In this document: piece by piece, positions 29,001 through 36,205 of the stretch
Layout of the letters: the number at the start of each line of letters is the position of its first letter
Position numbering within the stretch: position 1 is the stretch's first letter
DNA from: Plazaster borealis
Taxonomy: Eukaryota; Echinodermata; Asteroidea; Forcipulatida; Labidiasteridae
Assembly (NCBI GenBank): GCA_021014325.1
Contig: CM037462.1
Location: 21,224,135 to 21,288,134 of the forward strand
Length of the DNA: 64,000 bases
Reading direction: 5' to 3'
Made by a program: the position numbers and the translations under genes
Notes under the pieces: generated by a model
Seen by the model: the letters and a program-made list of their open reading frames with translations, nothing else
What the model was told of the DNA's origin: nothing
Databases searched by the model: none

Positions 29001-32000
29001 CAACGGTATAGATGCATACTCAAGTTTGCTAAGCTAAACAAAAAGAGAAAAAAATATGGGAAATAGCCAGAACGACATTAGGTGCTTTTTAAAACCCTAA
29101 CTCCCCAGGCACACTTGCCACAGGCAACCTCAACCCTCCACTCTATGGTCACTCAACACCAAATTGTTTAGACTTGGATGAGAGTGGTAGGCCTGGCCCA
29201 CTGATAAGTGATTCTTATTTAAGCCCACAGTCCTCTATCCTCCACTCTATGGTCACTCAACACCAACATGTTTGGACCTTGGATGAAGATTGGTAGGCCT
29301 AGCCAAGTGAGTTACAAGCAATTGTTATTTTGGCCTGCAGTCCTCAATCCTCCGCAATAATAAGACAACTTCCCGGAGAGGACTCTGGAGGATTTGGGAG
29401 GGTAAGGGTTGTAGTAAGTAGCAACTGGGTCTTATTCTATTTTGTGCATCTCCACCCAAAACGGAGGACTGCACAATTAGTAAACTGATCATGAGGTCGG
29501 GCAAAAAGTGCAGCACCAAAATCAGAGTCCAACCGTTTTGGTGGTGGGTTACCACTATGATGTTAGAGTCCAGGATTCACATTGATTAATGAATGATTTT
29601 TAGTCTCTGTCTAACATTTATAAAGATTTTCATTCTTCTTTATTGATCATAAAATAATAACATGAGAGTAACATTTTGTGGCGTGTCGTGGTCGAGTGGG
29701 TTCGAATTCCGGTCATGACACTTGTGCCCTTGAGCAAGGCACTTAACCATAATTGCTTCATAAAAAGTTGGGAAGTAATGCATTCTGCTCTACCAGCCAG
29801 GCTCCTAGTGGATGATACCCATGCCTACATCCTTACAGACTGTGAAGGGGGTAACCCTGTTTCAGCCCCAGGAGTAGGTGGCAACGTGCCCCTGGTGGCA
29901 GTTGATTTGGGTCATTAGCCCAAATCAGTTAAGTTTAGCCCTCACCTTGAAGTGGACGTCCGGCCTTATGATTTAAGGCAATCTCTCATAAAAAAATATT
30001 ATTATTATTTGTTAAACATTTTCATAGCTGGGATGATACAGTCTGAATTCAGTAGCTGAAGAGCTTTCCAACTCTTGGGTTTGCGAATGACACTAAAATC
30101 GCTTAAGTTTTAAGAAGTACACACATTCCAACATGTGATTGTTCTAAACTTTGACTCTCTTGGGGATCATATCTGCTACATGTAATAATGTAATGACAGG
30201 TGACACTTATTCTTTGGGCATAGGTTAAACCATGTGCTTAGTCACACCGTTTTCAGACACAAAGAATTTGGGGCGTTTATTTGTGGTTGAATACTTGGAA
30301 TTAAGAATGTCTAGCTACCTGGTCTCCAGCCCACACAAATTGACTTGCCACTGAAATTAGGGCAATAAATCAAAGTGGAAAATTGTTTCCAGTTGTTGTT
30401 TTCATTGAGGGCACAGTCAGTGAACTTGCAGTGACAGATTTCTTCAGCAATCAACTTTCATTCCCTTATTTTACAAGATAAAATTCAATTTTGGGTTTTC
30501 ATCATGATTTGGGCGAACCACGTAAATCAGAGTGCAACTGTTTGGGTGTTGAGTTACTATAGGGTGTTGGGTTGTTAGAGTGAGGAAGGATACCAGTCAA
30601 TCACTCACAGGAGTTACGGTCTTAAAGGGAAGGTACATCGTTGTTGGTTGGTAAAATAAACTCATTAAACACTACCACTCTGTGAAAATCTTGAGAAATT
30701 TCTTGACCATGTCTTTAGTGATCAGTCCCCAATCCTCCAAAATCTTATTCAGAATGTTGGCTGACTTTGTAGAATATGGTAGTGCAAATAATAATTTCCT
30801 ATCTCTGTTCCAGGCACAGTAATCTTAATTATGCACGATTTGAGTTACTGTAGAGTGGAGTATTCTGAAGAGTATGGGAGGGTCCCTAGCCAAAGACAAG
30901 GGGGTTAGGGTTAATATTCTGCTTATTTCAATTAACCATATTTTTGACCACATGAGGGCGCTTTCATCAGGGAATGTCTTGCATCACAATTACAGTTTTA
31001 TCTTATTTTAAATGCCTGTACATAGTTTTCTTGCATCAATGACAAAATACAAAAACGTAATAATAACAACAATAAAAAAAACCCAGTTTGTTTACTTGTT
31101 TTTCATCTTGTGAAATTGATCCACGCAGTCAAAAATACGGCGAATTGCGGAGTCTACAAATGCTATTTCCTTGACTATGGCCATTTTCAAAAGCACGACT
31201 TGGTCTTGGGCTCATTATGTTCTGTCAGTTAGCTAGAAACATGTACACTTTCCTTACGCGGCTTCAATCAGGTGGAAAGAGCGCAAGCTCAAGCCCAAGC
31301 CCAAGCCGTGGTTTCAAGGGCCTTTGATAGCATTTCAAATGGAAAATATTGTTCTAGGATTTGTACCGGTTTAAAGTTAATAATCGGTGGGGGAAACCCA
31401 AACAGGCAAGCCCACAACTTATGCAAGGCTACAGGTCCGGGATTCAAACCGGGGTCCACAGAGGGGATAAATGTGTAATCTTTGGATGTCTGGAGAATAG
31501 GACACATTCCATGCAATTATCCGACTCTCTGTTATGGTGAAATAATAATAATAAGAATACAATTAATAATAATAAGTAATTTTTTAGATATTTTTGATTG
31601 TGGTGTCTACAAATAATGACACAATAATAGCCGGTATTTTAAAACATTGTATCAAAGCACCATACACTACTACTACCCCTGTTCATTGGGCCTTAAGTAT
31701 TCCTGAAACCATCTCAACTCCTTTGGAGTATGCAGCACCAACAACCAAGTTGGTGCACAGGATGCTAATCATTCACATCAACAATTTCACCCATTTACTC
31801 CTGGGTGATGAGAAGCATAATTTAGTGTCTTGCCAAAGAACAGCAGTGTCCCAACCAGGATTGGAACCCATACTCTGATGACTCAGCAATCGGGACTTCA
31901 GTTCGATACTCGAGACCACTCAGCTGCGACCTGCTGTGTTATTAACAATTTTGTATCTTTCCTTTAATATAAGGTGTGTCAATTTCCCCTCATTTTCTCT

Positions 32001-33121
32001 GTTTTCCCCCCCCCTTTTTTATCTTCAATATTACTATACAGGTAGTTTGAATTGTGCAGCATTCACAGCAGGCATTGTAGAATCAATACTATCGGGTTGC
32101 AACTTTGTAAGTAAACATTTCTGTCAAACTTCTAAGTTAGAATTTTCAGTCAAAATTTTTGGAAACACATTTTGAGAAATGGAATTATGGGTTGTTTTCT
32201 TAGGTGTTCAATTTTCTTTTAACATCAAAGCTCTTCAGAGTGGGGGGGGGGGGTGAATTTGTAAGGTCGATTACCCTTGAATTCCTTACAGTTTAATGTG
32301 GGGGATGGTTAATTTTGCTGTAATTGAAACATGGAAGTCACCAAATGATTTGGTAAAGCTTTTCTGTTGATTGAGAAAACCAACAGACAGGTGTTGTCTG
32401 AAGTAGCTCACCACAAACCTATTTACTCCCTGAATCAAGAAATTGGCTAATTTCCCTAGAGATTCTGCATTCTCATTCTGGCTTTCCGACTGTGGCCATT
32501 TTGGTCATGATCCCTATCAAGTATAATACCAGTAATGCATGCTATACAAGCAGGTACCAGACTGTTTAGCACTGCCAGTCTCACTATAGACATTTCTATT
32601 GCAACGTCACAGCCCGAGTTTTTGCCAACCAAGGTTGGAAAACTATGGGAAGCCTTAAATGCAAAGCAAAAACAGATAGCCACAGTTAAATGTTACACAA
32701 ATATTCAGAAATAGTGTTGAATTTGTTGGAAACAAAGCAACCAATCATGGGATGTATTTTTTGTTAATTTTTTGTTAATCTGTTAACACGATTGAATGTT
32801 TTGCTAACACTCGGCCGTCCATGCCAACCAGCGCGGTTTGTTTATCAACAAAAATAAAGGTATATGCTTACGATGGCCAAGATGGCGGTATAATGATAAA
32901 CCAATGATATAAGAAGGCCAATAATATAAGATCTTGTTCTACAGCAAACAGAAATTAGGGTTTTAGATTTTCTTTTGGTTGATATTATCAAACTATTTTG
33001 TTTATTTTTGTTTTGTTTACAGCCGGCCAAGGTCACAGCTCATTGGCACAAGGGTACCACCTTCATGATTAAATTTGAGGACTCCGTTCTTGCAAGAGAT
33101 AAGGCGTTGGAGCAACGGTAG
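1948..33121 (+). CDS. TRAPPC5: Trafficking protein particle complex subunit 5 (TRAPPC5), 7 exons
   Basis: TRAPPC5 (yeast Trs31) is a Bet3-family core subunit of TRAPP, the tethering complex and Rab1/Ypt1 exchange factor acting at ER-Golgi and Golgi membranes. Exons: 1948-2016, 2747-2835, 4553-4679, 5650-5707, 6957-7016, 32042-32106, 33023-33121. They total 567 nt, giving 188 residues, the length I recall for the human protein. All introns are GT-AG and phases match at each junction. Family blocks seen in order: FALLFSE (29-35), KRETK (77-81), LFGKEADKLE (97-106), YYIIEKE (115-121), NCAAFTAG (138-145), WHKGTT (164-169), and a C-terminus ending LARDKALEQR before TAG. The start ATG has a good context (AACATGG), with an in-frame TGA 33 bases upstream. 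The exon 4 donor (gtatcc) is weak but is the only one that joins correctly. Intron 5 is about 25 kb. Identity is by recall of the family; I see no competing candidate. Confidence 0.96.
2398..2650 (+). mobile_element. MITE family B, 3'-truncated copy in TRAPPC5 intron 1
   Basis: Begins TTAAACTGGATTGTATAC and retains the GATATTGCCGAAAA and GAGAAACGTTTCTC landmarks. It breaks off about 100 bases before TRAPPC5 exon 2. Confidence 0.65.
2747..2835 (+). CDS. TRAPPC5: TRAPPC5 exon 2
   Basis: Preceded by a pyrimidine tract and acceptor ttag, followed by donor gtaagt. Encodes residues 24-52 plus two bases of codon 53. It contains the FALLFSEMVSYCQNRV block, which is strongly conserved near the start of the Bet3-like fold in TRAPPC5 proteins. 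Confidence 0.94.
2902..3016. mobile_element. 115-bp near-perfect palindromic MITE
   Basis: Two 30-bp arms, 2902-2931 and 2987-3016, are perfect reverse complements (arm begins AGACCCAGTAACTGGGGCGC). They flank a 55-bp A-rich centre. The element lies in TRAPPC5 intron 2, 66 bases past exon 2. Confidence 0.75.
3355..3535 (-). mobile_element. tRNA-derived SINE type 1, partial
   Basis: Read on the minus strand it has a tRNA-like head with A-box TGGCCGATCGG and B-box GGTTCGAATC. The family's central motif GTGTCCTTGAGCAAGACAC follows. The 3' part is missing. Confidence 0.7.
3628..4269. mobile_element. TIR element with repeated internal TTTTTACGAAGTGAC motif
   Basis: Left end CAATTCGTCG...GTTTTTACGAAG is matched in reverse complement by the right end (CTTCGTAAAAACGGCGACG, then AATTG). 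Four more direct copies of GTTTTTACGAAGTGACAAA or close variants sit inside, at about 3818, 3912, 3944 and 4017. No transposase ORF. It lies in TRAPPC5 intron 2. Confidence 0.6.
4270..4470 (-). mobile_element. tRNA-derived SINE type 3
   Basis: On the minus strand a B-box GGTTCGAATCCCATCCGAGTAG is followed by GCCTATGGATT and a body shared with the copies at 9580-9760 and 10570-10760. It ends about 80 bases before TRAPPC5 exon 3. Confidence 0.65.
4553..4679 (+). CDS. TRAPPC5: TRAPPC5 exon 3
   Basis: Acceptor tgtgtag, donor gtgtgt. Completes codon 53 and encodes up to residue 95: LSEMGQHVG, then RILDLLFIREKG, KRETKLLNILLF and IKSNVWK. These are the helix and dimer-face segments recognisable in the family. 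Confidence 0.95.
4685..4935. repeat. CCCAATTTCAT/GCTTAGCA family MITE fragment
   Basis: Alternating GCTTAC/GCAGAA words and near-inverted halves resemble the complete element at 45454-45640. It starts immediately after TRAPPC5 exon 3. The ends are degraded. Confidence 0.45.
5650..5707 (+). CDS. TRAPPC5: TRAPPC5 exon 4
   Basis: Acceptor ttctgcag. Encodes residues 96-114 (VLFGKEADKLEHANDDERT) plus the first base of Tyr115. The donor gtatcc is non-consensus. Reading through would hit TGA within four codons, so splicing here is required. Confidence 0.94.
5783..6159 (+). mobile_element. MITE family A, full copy in TRAPPC5 intron 4
   Basis: Ends TTAAAGGCACTGAACAC and GTGTACAGTGCCTTTAA form inverted repeats bounded by TTAA. 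The body has the landmarks ATATGCATAAAATAACAAG, CTTGCAAGAAG and GGGAGTCGTTTCTCACAATG. Non-coding. Confidence 0.8.
6163..6300 (+). mobile_element. MITE family A, fragment
   Basis: Directly after the full copy lies a second, diverged start of the same family (ATTGGTAATTGTCAAAGACC, then AAGCTCAATCAGTCAT), truncated at about 6300. Confidence 0.6.
6841..6890 (+). repeat. Hairpin with GGTCGAAACGTC motif (retroelement tail-like)
   Basis: GACTCTGCTAGGGTC can fold into a small hairpin followed by GAAACGTCAGG. Similar 'hairpin + CGAAACGT' boxes end many dispersed metazoan retroelements, including Penelope-like ones. The CTGATGA arm of a true hammerhead ribozyme is not present. Confidence 0.35.
6957..7016 (+). 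CDS. TRAPPC5: TRAPPC5 exon 5
   Basis: Acceptor aatcag, strong donor gtgagt. Encodes YYIIEKESLVN and FISVPKDK (residues 115-134) and ends in phase 1, which fits exon 6 beginning with GT of a Gly codon 25 kb downstream. Confidence 0.95.
7251..7500. mobile_element. CCCAATTTCAT MITE, degraded copy
   Basis: Starts GGCCCAATTTCATAAAGC and has the internal GCTTAC/GTAAGC words of the family defined by the complete copy at 45454-45640. The right terminus is eroded. Confidence 0.5.
7646..7870 (+). repeat. 95-bp tandem triplication of a SINE segment
   Basis: The block starting GGTTGCTGGTGCTGCATACT recurs at 7646, 7741 and 7836 (period exactly 95 bp; the third copy is shortened). The same phrase occurs in the 3' half of the SINE at 31590-31930, so an internal SINE piece was tandemly duplicated. 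Confidence 0.75.
7880..8285. mobile_element. MITE family D (GGGCTCGAATTT ends)
   Basis: Left GGGGCTCGAATTT and right AAATTTCGAGCCC are inverted. The centre has TGAGCACTAAGAAAAGATTG and ATACTCAACAGAATTGAA, shared with the copies at 10815-11015, 26345-26550 and 35940-36205. Non-coding. Confidence 0.65.
8994..9368 (+). mobile_element. MITE family B, full copy
   Basis: Bounded by TTAAAGGGAAAGTATACC on the left and GACCCTTTAA on the right. All internal landmarks are present (GATATCGCTGAAAA, CACGCAGGAAAAATAATCC). Confidence 0.75.
9546..9576 (+). repeat. (TATG)n microsatellite
   Basis: Simple TATG tetranucleotide run of about seven units at the edge of a type 3 SINE. It is probably an expanded A/T-rich SINE tail. 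Confidence 0.85.
9580..9760 (-). mobile_element. tRNA-derived SINE type 3
   Basis: On the minus strand: TCATCTGCTCTAGAATTGGC, B-box GGGTTCAAATCCCACCC, GAATGCCTGTGGATT, then the shared body. The head is a clear diverged tRNA. Confidence 0.7.
10570..10760 (+). mobile_element. tRNA-derived SINE type 3, best head
   Basis: Head TCGGTAGTCTAGTGGTCATG (A-box region) and B-box GGTTCGAATCCCACCC at tRNA spacing, then GTATGCCTGTGGATTTTT. The acceptor stem does not pair and it has a SINE body, so it is not a functional tRNA gene. Confidence 0.75.
10815..11020 (-). mobile_element. MITE family D, half copy
   Basis: Minus-oriented relative to 7880-8285: GGCCAGTGATTTTAGCGTC, then CCAGTAAACTTGTAACCG, then the AATTCTGTTGAGTATTGAAG box. 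Confidence 0.55.
11030..11267 (-). mobile_element. MITE family B, partial reverse copy
   Basis: Carries GAACGTTTCTCAGATTGTG and TTATTCTTCCTGCGTG and ends ATCCCTTTAAAT, the reverse complement of a family B left half. Confidence 0.7.
12567..12717. mobile_element. 151-bp MITE with CAGGGGTCGCTTTCAC ends
   Basis: Left CAGGGGTCGCTTTCACAAAG then CACTAAGATT is mirrored on the right by AATCTTAGCTCTCTGTGAAA then ACGAGCCCTG. The centre has TTAAGAT/ATCTTAA words. Confidence 0.65.
14650..15316. repeat. 22-bp satellite, about 30 copies
   Basis: Near-perfect tandem array of a 22-bp unit built from TGTGAACTTAGG and CCCTAGGCC. The main variation is CCCTGTG versus CTCTGTG. Every unit has a CCTAGG palindrome. 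High copy identity implies recent expansion or ongoing homogenisation. Located in TRAPPC5 intron 5. Confidence 0.97.
15450..16480. mobile_element. 1-kb foldback-like element with long imperfect inverted arms
   Basis: Left 15861 ATGTACTCATTTTCCAATAG and right 16235-16265 are reverse complements. Further out AAAGAGGAA, AATTCAATT and a GACTCGAGTC-rich terminus pair in the same order. GAGTC-rich ends lie at about 15480-15560 and 16360-16450. No transposase seen. Confidence 0.55.
17566..18064. mobile_element. Nested TIR elements
   Basis: Outer ends AGCCACTGTCACTTACAAG (17569) and TTATAAGTGACAGTGGCT (18046) are inverted. Inside are an element with ends AAGGCTGTCTAGCAT and ATGCTCGACAGCTTTCC (17588-17752), and a block from ACAGGGTATCTGCACAC to GGATCCACAGAAACCCTGT (17755-18045), also with inverted ends. 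Confidence 0.55.
19785..20105 (-). mobile_element. tRNA-derived SINE type 1, full length
   Basis: Minus strand: GTGGCGTGTCATGGCCGAGC head, B-box GGTTCGATTCC, central GACACTTATGTCC and CAGGGGTATAGATGGGAACC, then TATGCTCCCAAGGGC and the end GCACTATACAAGAACCC. Among the most complete copies of this family in the window. Confidence 0.8.
20714..21087 (+). mobile_element. MITE family A, full copy
   Basis: TTAAAGGCACTGAACACG at left and TACGATACCTTTAA at right. The internal landmarks are intact. Short ORFs across it are shadows of the repeat. Confidence 0.8.
22200..22440 (-). mobile_element. SINE-like repeat type 4
   Basis: Minus strand: GGTTGGCTCAGTGGTTTC, then CCCTGGTTCAAATCCCACC (B-box like), then a G/T-rich body with GTGGGTTTTCCCCC. 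Related sequence occurs at 31375-31470. Confidence 0.55.
22515..22670. mobile_element. CCCAATTTCAT MITE fragment
   Basis: GCTTACCAGAAATAGGTAAC, GTGACTGGTGCTCC and GCTTAGCAAAG match the interior of the complete element at 45454-45640. Confidence 0.5.
22710..22885 (+). mobile_element. tRNA-derived SINE type 2
   Basis: TGGTGCATCGGACTCAAGTT head, then GTCATGTCACTTGTG and CCTTTGGATGGGACGTTAAG, ending TACATGTAAAAGAACCCAG. The same body in reverse is at 25610-25825. Confidence 0.65.
24728..25087 (+). mobile_element. MITE family B, full copy
   Basis: TTAAAGGGATTGTATACATT at left, CCAAACGTATACAGACCC and TTTAA at right. All internal landmarks are present. Confidence 0.8.
25215..25312. mobile_element. 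CCCAATTTCAT MITE fragment
   Basis: GGGCCCAATTTCAAAGAGCTG then CTTAAGCAGATAATG and GCTTAGCAGAATGAGCAGG. Left half only. Confidence 0.5.
25610..25825 (-). mobile_element. tRNA-derived SINE type 2
   Basis: Minus strand: GTGGCACATCGTGGCTGAG head, B-box GGGTTCAAGTCCTGG, CTTTGTCCTTCGGATGAGCC, and end GTGCACGTAAAAGAACCCAG. Confidence 0.7.
26068..26200. mobile_element. CCCAATTTCAT MITE fragment
   Basis: GGGCCCAATTTCAAAGAGG, GCTAAGCAGAAATGAGCAGG, ATACCAGTCACAAG and GGTAGTTTGGCCGATAACC follow the family order. The right end is lost. Confidence 0.55.
26345..26550 (-). mobile_element. MITE family D fragment
   Basis: GCCTCGAATTTTACACTGG, CCAGTAATTTTAGCATTTAG and AATTCTGTTGAGTATCAAAG match the reverse of 7880-8285. 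Confidence 0.55.
27432..27795 (+). mobile_element. tRNA-derived SINE type 1, full length
   Basis: Head TCATGGCCGAGCGATTTAG, B-box GGTTCGAATCCTGGCC, centre GTGTCCTTGAGCAAGAAAC, CAGGGGTATAAATGGGTACC and GCTGTATACTCCCCAGGGAG, end TGCACTATATAAGAAC plus an ATT-rich tail. This is a reference copy for the family. Confidence 0.85.
27950..28165 (-). mobile_element. tRNA-derived SINE type 2, degraded
   Basis: Minus strand: GGCATGTCATGGCTGAGTAAG, CTTCGTCCTTCAGATGGGAC, and GTGCACGTAAAAG-like end (GCACGTAAAAGAACCCATTT). Confidence 0.6.
28201..28340. mobile_element. MITE with GGTGGCAGCAGAC inverted ends
   Basis: Left AGGTGGCAGCAGACATCAGG then TAAATTT; right AAATTTACC then AAGTCTGCTGCCACCAAG. Outer GAGACTTT/AAAGTCTT also pair. 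A half-related copy lies at 41640-41700. Confidence 0.65.
28650..28940. mobile_element. CCCAATTTCAT/GCTTACAG MITE fragment
   Basis: TTCATGGCTCTGTAAGC, GTGCTTACAGTTGCAG, GTAAGCAGGGCC and GGTAACCAGC words in family order; both termini are degraded. Confidence 0.4.
29675..30010 (+). mobile_element. tRNA-derived SINE type 1
   Basis: GTGGCGTGTCGTGGTCGAGT head with a short deletion before GGTTCGAATTCCGG. Then CACTTGTGCCCTTGAGCAAG, the family centre and an ATTATTATT tail. Confidence 0.75.
31375..31480. mobile_element. SINE-like repeat type 4 fragment
   Basis: GGTGGGGGAAACCCAAACAGG, CTACAGGTCCGGGATTCAAA and CCGGGGTCCACAGAGG correspond to parts of 22270-22400. Confidence 0.45.
31590..31935 (-). mobile_element. 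tRNA-derived SINE type 1
   Basis: Minus strand: GGTCGCAGCTGAGTGGTCTC head, B-box GGTTCCAATCCTGG, GTTGGTGCTGCATACTCC, and a CTATTATTG-type tail. It ends about 110 bases before TRAPPC5 exon 6. Confidence 0.75.
32042..32106 (+). CDS. TRAPPC5: TRAPPC5 exon 6
   Basis: Acceptor tatacag, donor gtaagt. Encodes Gly135 to Phe156 with the family signature LNCAAFTAGIVE. It sits at the far end of the 25-kb intron, just right of a SINE. Confidence 0.95.
33023..33121 (+). CDS. TRAPPC5: TRAPPC5 exon 7 (stop codon exon)
   Basis: Acceptor gtttacag after a T-rich tract. Encodes residues 157-188, PAKVTAHWHKGTT through IKFEDSVLARDKALEQR, then TAG at 33119-33121. The 3' UTR begins at 33122. An ATTAAA hexamer near 34347 before an A-rich run is a possible poly(A) signal, unproven. 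Confidence 0.96.
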   Translation, partial: PAKVTAHWHKGTTFMIKFEDSVLARDKALEQR

Positions 33122-33309
33122 CCGAATACAGTCATTACTCCTAGTCTTATTCTTTTAAACCCTATCTCCCTTGAGAGATTCACTAGGATCCTTCCACACT
33201 CTAACAAACCCAACCCATTATGGTACTTGAACACCCAAGCTTGGATTATGGTGGTATGCTGGATCCATTGTAAAGCATTCAGTTTACTAGTGCAGTCCTC
33301 GGGCATAGA

Positions 33310-33630
33310 ATGCCTCTGGATTTTGATGGGTTGGGGCAGTTAGGGTTCAGTTCAGTCCTCAGTCCAACAAAATCAAACAAAACATGAAGTTGGATTTTGA
33401 TGGGTTGGGGTGGTTAGGGTTTAGTCCGCAGTCCAACAGATTCAAACAAACCATGCTGTTGGATTTTGATGAGTTGGGGTGGTTAGGGTTTAGTCCTCAG
33501 TCGAACAAAATCAAACAAAACATGCTGTTGGATTTTGATGAGTTGGGATGGTTAGGGTTCAGTCCGCAGTCCAACAGAATCAATCAAACAAACCATGCAG
33601 TTGGATTTTGATGGATGAGGGTGTTAACGG
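33310..33630 (+). repeat. 69-bp minisatellite, about 4.5 copies
   Basis: Unit starts at 33390, 33459 and 33528 (69 bp apart), then 33601, with a partial copy from 33316. Each begins TTGGATTTTGATG(A/G)GTTGG. Because 69 is a multiple of three, a repeat-only frame stays open (LDFDELGWLGFSPQSN per unit). It lies in the TRAPPC5 3' flank or UTR. Confidence 0.85.
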
Positions 33631-34735
33631 TTAAATGAATTCAAGTCAGCAACAGTTTTACTATCTTGGTGTTCTGTGTGGTGAATCAACAGTCTCTGGT
33701 ATACAGTATTGCTATAGAACTTCTGCACTAGTTTTTCTAAACCTACGGAAAGCAGTGAATTTGTAGTTAGGAAAAACAACGCTCAGGTTCCCCTGTGAAA
33801 CTTGCTCATTAAGGGGTTTGCTTTCCCACTAAGATACAAGCATTGATTCCTAAATTACAGTAAGCATGAAGTAAGACTATGAGAACTTTATTAAATTGCA
33901 ATCATAAAGGTTATTTGGTGTAAAGCTTGGAAAGTTAAAAAACATTCAAAAAGGAATTTGTATTGTCTTTACTCTTTATGTCTTTTGTGATTAAAGTTTG
34001 AGTTTAATTATTATTTCAGCACTGATTTTCCATGAGGAAGCGATAGTTTGATAATCACAGGAAGCAGAGCTGTGATATGCAGCTCAGACTAGAAAAAAAG
34101 AAGAAGTAATTATTTGTAAAAGTCTAGTCCTAAGCTCTGTGGTCAGTGCTGTACAGAAATGCAGAATTCTTACATTGTATTCTTGTGAAACATTTTAAAA
34201 ACATGGAAACTAAGGGGTTTTTTTGCAAAATGATATAGACATGGTATTACATGTAGGTATATAATAATCTGTCTAGAGAATTTGTTGTTCTATTGTTTGT
34301 AAAGACTGAAAACTTTAAAAAGTTACTTTGTAAATGTTTAAGAAAATATTAAAGATTTGTAAGGCCAAAAAAAGAAGAAAAAATTGTGGTATTAAATGTT
34401 TTTGTAAAGGTGTGCATGGATCAAAGAAAACTAAAGTAAGTTATATTGTCATGTTTTCGCACGTTTGATTTACACACTTCACTTTGGGTGACAATGTTTA
34501 AGGAAACTTTAATTAGCATGGGAAATGGATTGATACAATTTGAGACTCTCTTGACGTCTGACTTGGAAAAACATTACCCAAATAAATCATGTTGTGTTAA
34601 CTTTTTGATCTGCTCGTCTGAGAGGGGGAAAAAAAATCAGCAGTTTCAAGGTATGATACCTTTTTTTCTTCAACGCAAACGTAGTTCAAATATTTTAAAG
34701 CAAAAACACTTTAATCATCAAATTATGTGCGCCTT
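33631..34735. other. TRAPPC5 3' flank, AT-rich, no gene seen
   Basis: AT-rich sequence with several AATAAA/ATTAAA-like words. No conserved ORF and no recognisable repeat. Confidence 0.6.
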
Positions 34736-35160
34736 GTACTTTGAACCCTTCATATCTTACAAGGAACCTTCAGATATCTTACTAGGAACCCTTTGGTATC
34801 TTACGAGGAACTATCCGGTATCTTACGAAGAGCCCTTTGGTATCTTATGAGGAACCTTGAGGTATCTTACGAAGAACCTTTACATATCTTACAAGGAACC
34901 TTTATGTATCTTACGAAAAACCTTTAGGTATCTTACAAGGAACCTTTATGTATCTTACTAGGAACCCTTTGGTATCTTACAAGGAACTTTTAGGTATCTT
35001 ACAAGGAACCTTTAGGTATTTTAAGAAGAACCTTTTGGTATCTTACAAGGAACCTTTAGGTATCTTACAAGGAACCTTTTGGTATCTTACTAGGAACCCT
35101 TTGGTATCTTACGAGGAACCTTTAGGTATCTTACAAGGAACCTTTAGGTATCTAAGAATT
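34735..35160 (+). repeat. 22-bp minisatellite, about 19 copies
   Basis: Unit GGTATCTTAC(A/G)AGGAACC plus TTTA/CTTT, period 22 bp, with moderate divergence. Three units make a 66-bp frame, producing an open 22-residue periodic peptide. Repeat-only translation, not a recognised protein. Confidence 0.85.
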
Positions 35161-35423
35161 AAAATACTGAGAGAAGGAACGCATTCAAAATAGCCTGGTC
35201 AATAGTGAGTAGTGACACAGTGTCCCTAAATTCAGAGCAATTATTTGAATGAATCAAAAGTAGAGACAGAATGAGCAATTACATTATTGCTGATGGGTTT
35301 TCTTGGGAACTAATTTATATTTCAAAGAACTAACTGGTGTCAGTTCCGAACTACACCTGTACTTCTATTGTATGTACAACTGAGAACATTAGTCAGGTCA
35401 GTTGATACAGTAATTGGTGAAGT

Positions 35424-35755
35424 ATCATGAAGGAACCAATGTCTATTTTGACTGAGGAACCAATATCTATTTTGACTGAGGAACTAATGTCTATCTTGAA
35501 TGAGGAACCAATGTCTATTTTGACTGAGGAACTAATGTTTATTTTAAATGAGGAACCAATGTCTATTTTGACTGAGGAACCAATGTCTATTTTGACTGAG
35601 GAACCAATGTCTATTTTGAATGAGGAACTAATGTCTATTTTGAATGAGGAACCAATGTCTATTTTGACTGAGGAACCAATGTCTATTTTGACTGAGGAAC
35701 CAATGTCTATTTTGAATGAGGAACCAATGTAAGTTTTGCCTGAGGAACCAACAGA
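35424..35755. repeat. 24-bp minisatellite, about 13 copies, open on both strands
   Basis: Unit GAGGAACCAATGTCTATTTT plus GACT or GAAT. Plus strand reads EEPMSILT octapeptides from an ATG at 35427; minus strand reads IDIGSSVK. Both frames are free of stops for over 300 bases. The period is a multiple of three, so this is expected of any stop-free unit. Confidence 0.9.
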
Positions 35756-35939
35756 CATAACTTTGAAACCTATTATTGGAAAACTTTTCATTTAAATGCT
35801 TTACAAAGCTACCCACTGTGACTGATGTATATATTTTGAGGAACTCCAGGGCCTCAACTTTGGGGGTAAAAGGCATAATGTTTAATAGACCAGAAAATTT
35901 GTCAAAAAAACAGAATTGAAATGAGAAAAAATATATACA

Positions 35940-36205
35940 TATTTTCACGTTTAAACTGTTTTTATTTGAACAAGCACTAAGAGAAGATTGATCTCATTTG
36001 TCTTTGGTAATGCTTTGATACTCAACAGAATTGAAAAATATTTATCCGATAAACATTTGAAATTGATTGTTGAAATTAAATATAACAGTGAGGTATTATT
36101 ATTGAAAAATGCAAGCCCACTGGACTTTTCCAGTAGTAAGTTTACTGGCCCGACGCTAAGATAACTGGCCTCAACCCTGTTATCCAGAGTGTAAATTTCG
36201 AGAAA
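35940..36205. mobile_element. MITE family D copy
   Basis: GAACAAGCACTAAGAGAAG, ATACTCAACAGAATTGAAAA, CCAGTAGTAAGTTTACTGGC and GTGTAAATTTCGAG follow the order of 7880-8285. Confidence 0.6.

Larger units (their letters stand above)
7017..32041 (+). other. TRAPPC5 intron 5 (25 kb), repeat-filled
   Basis: Bounded by GTGAGT and TATACAG. No conserved coding exon was found on either strand. The parts not listed separately are AT-rich single-copy-like DNA. Stretches 11270-12560, 12720-14640, 16500-17560, 18070-19780, 20110-20710, 21090-22260, 22890-24720, 26560-27430, 28350-28650 and 30000-31270 hold only short ORFs with no recognisable family. Confidence 0.85.
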
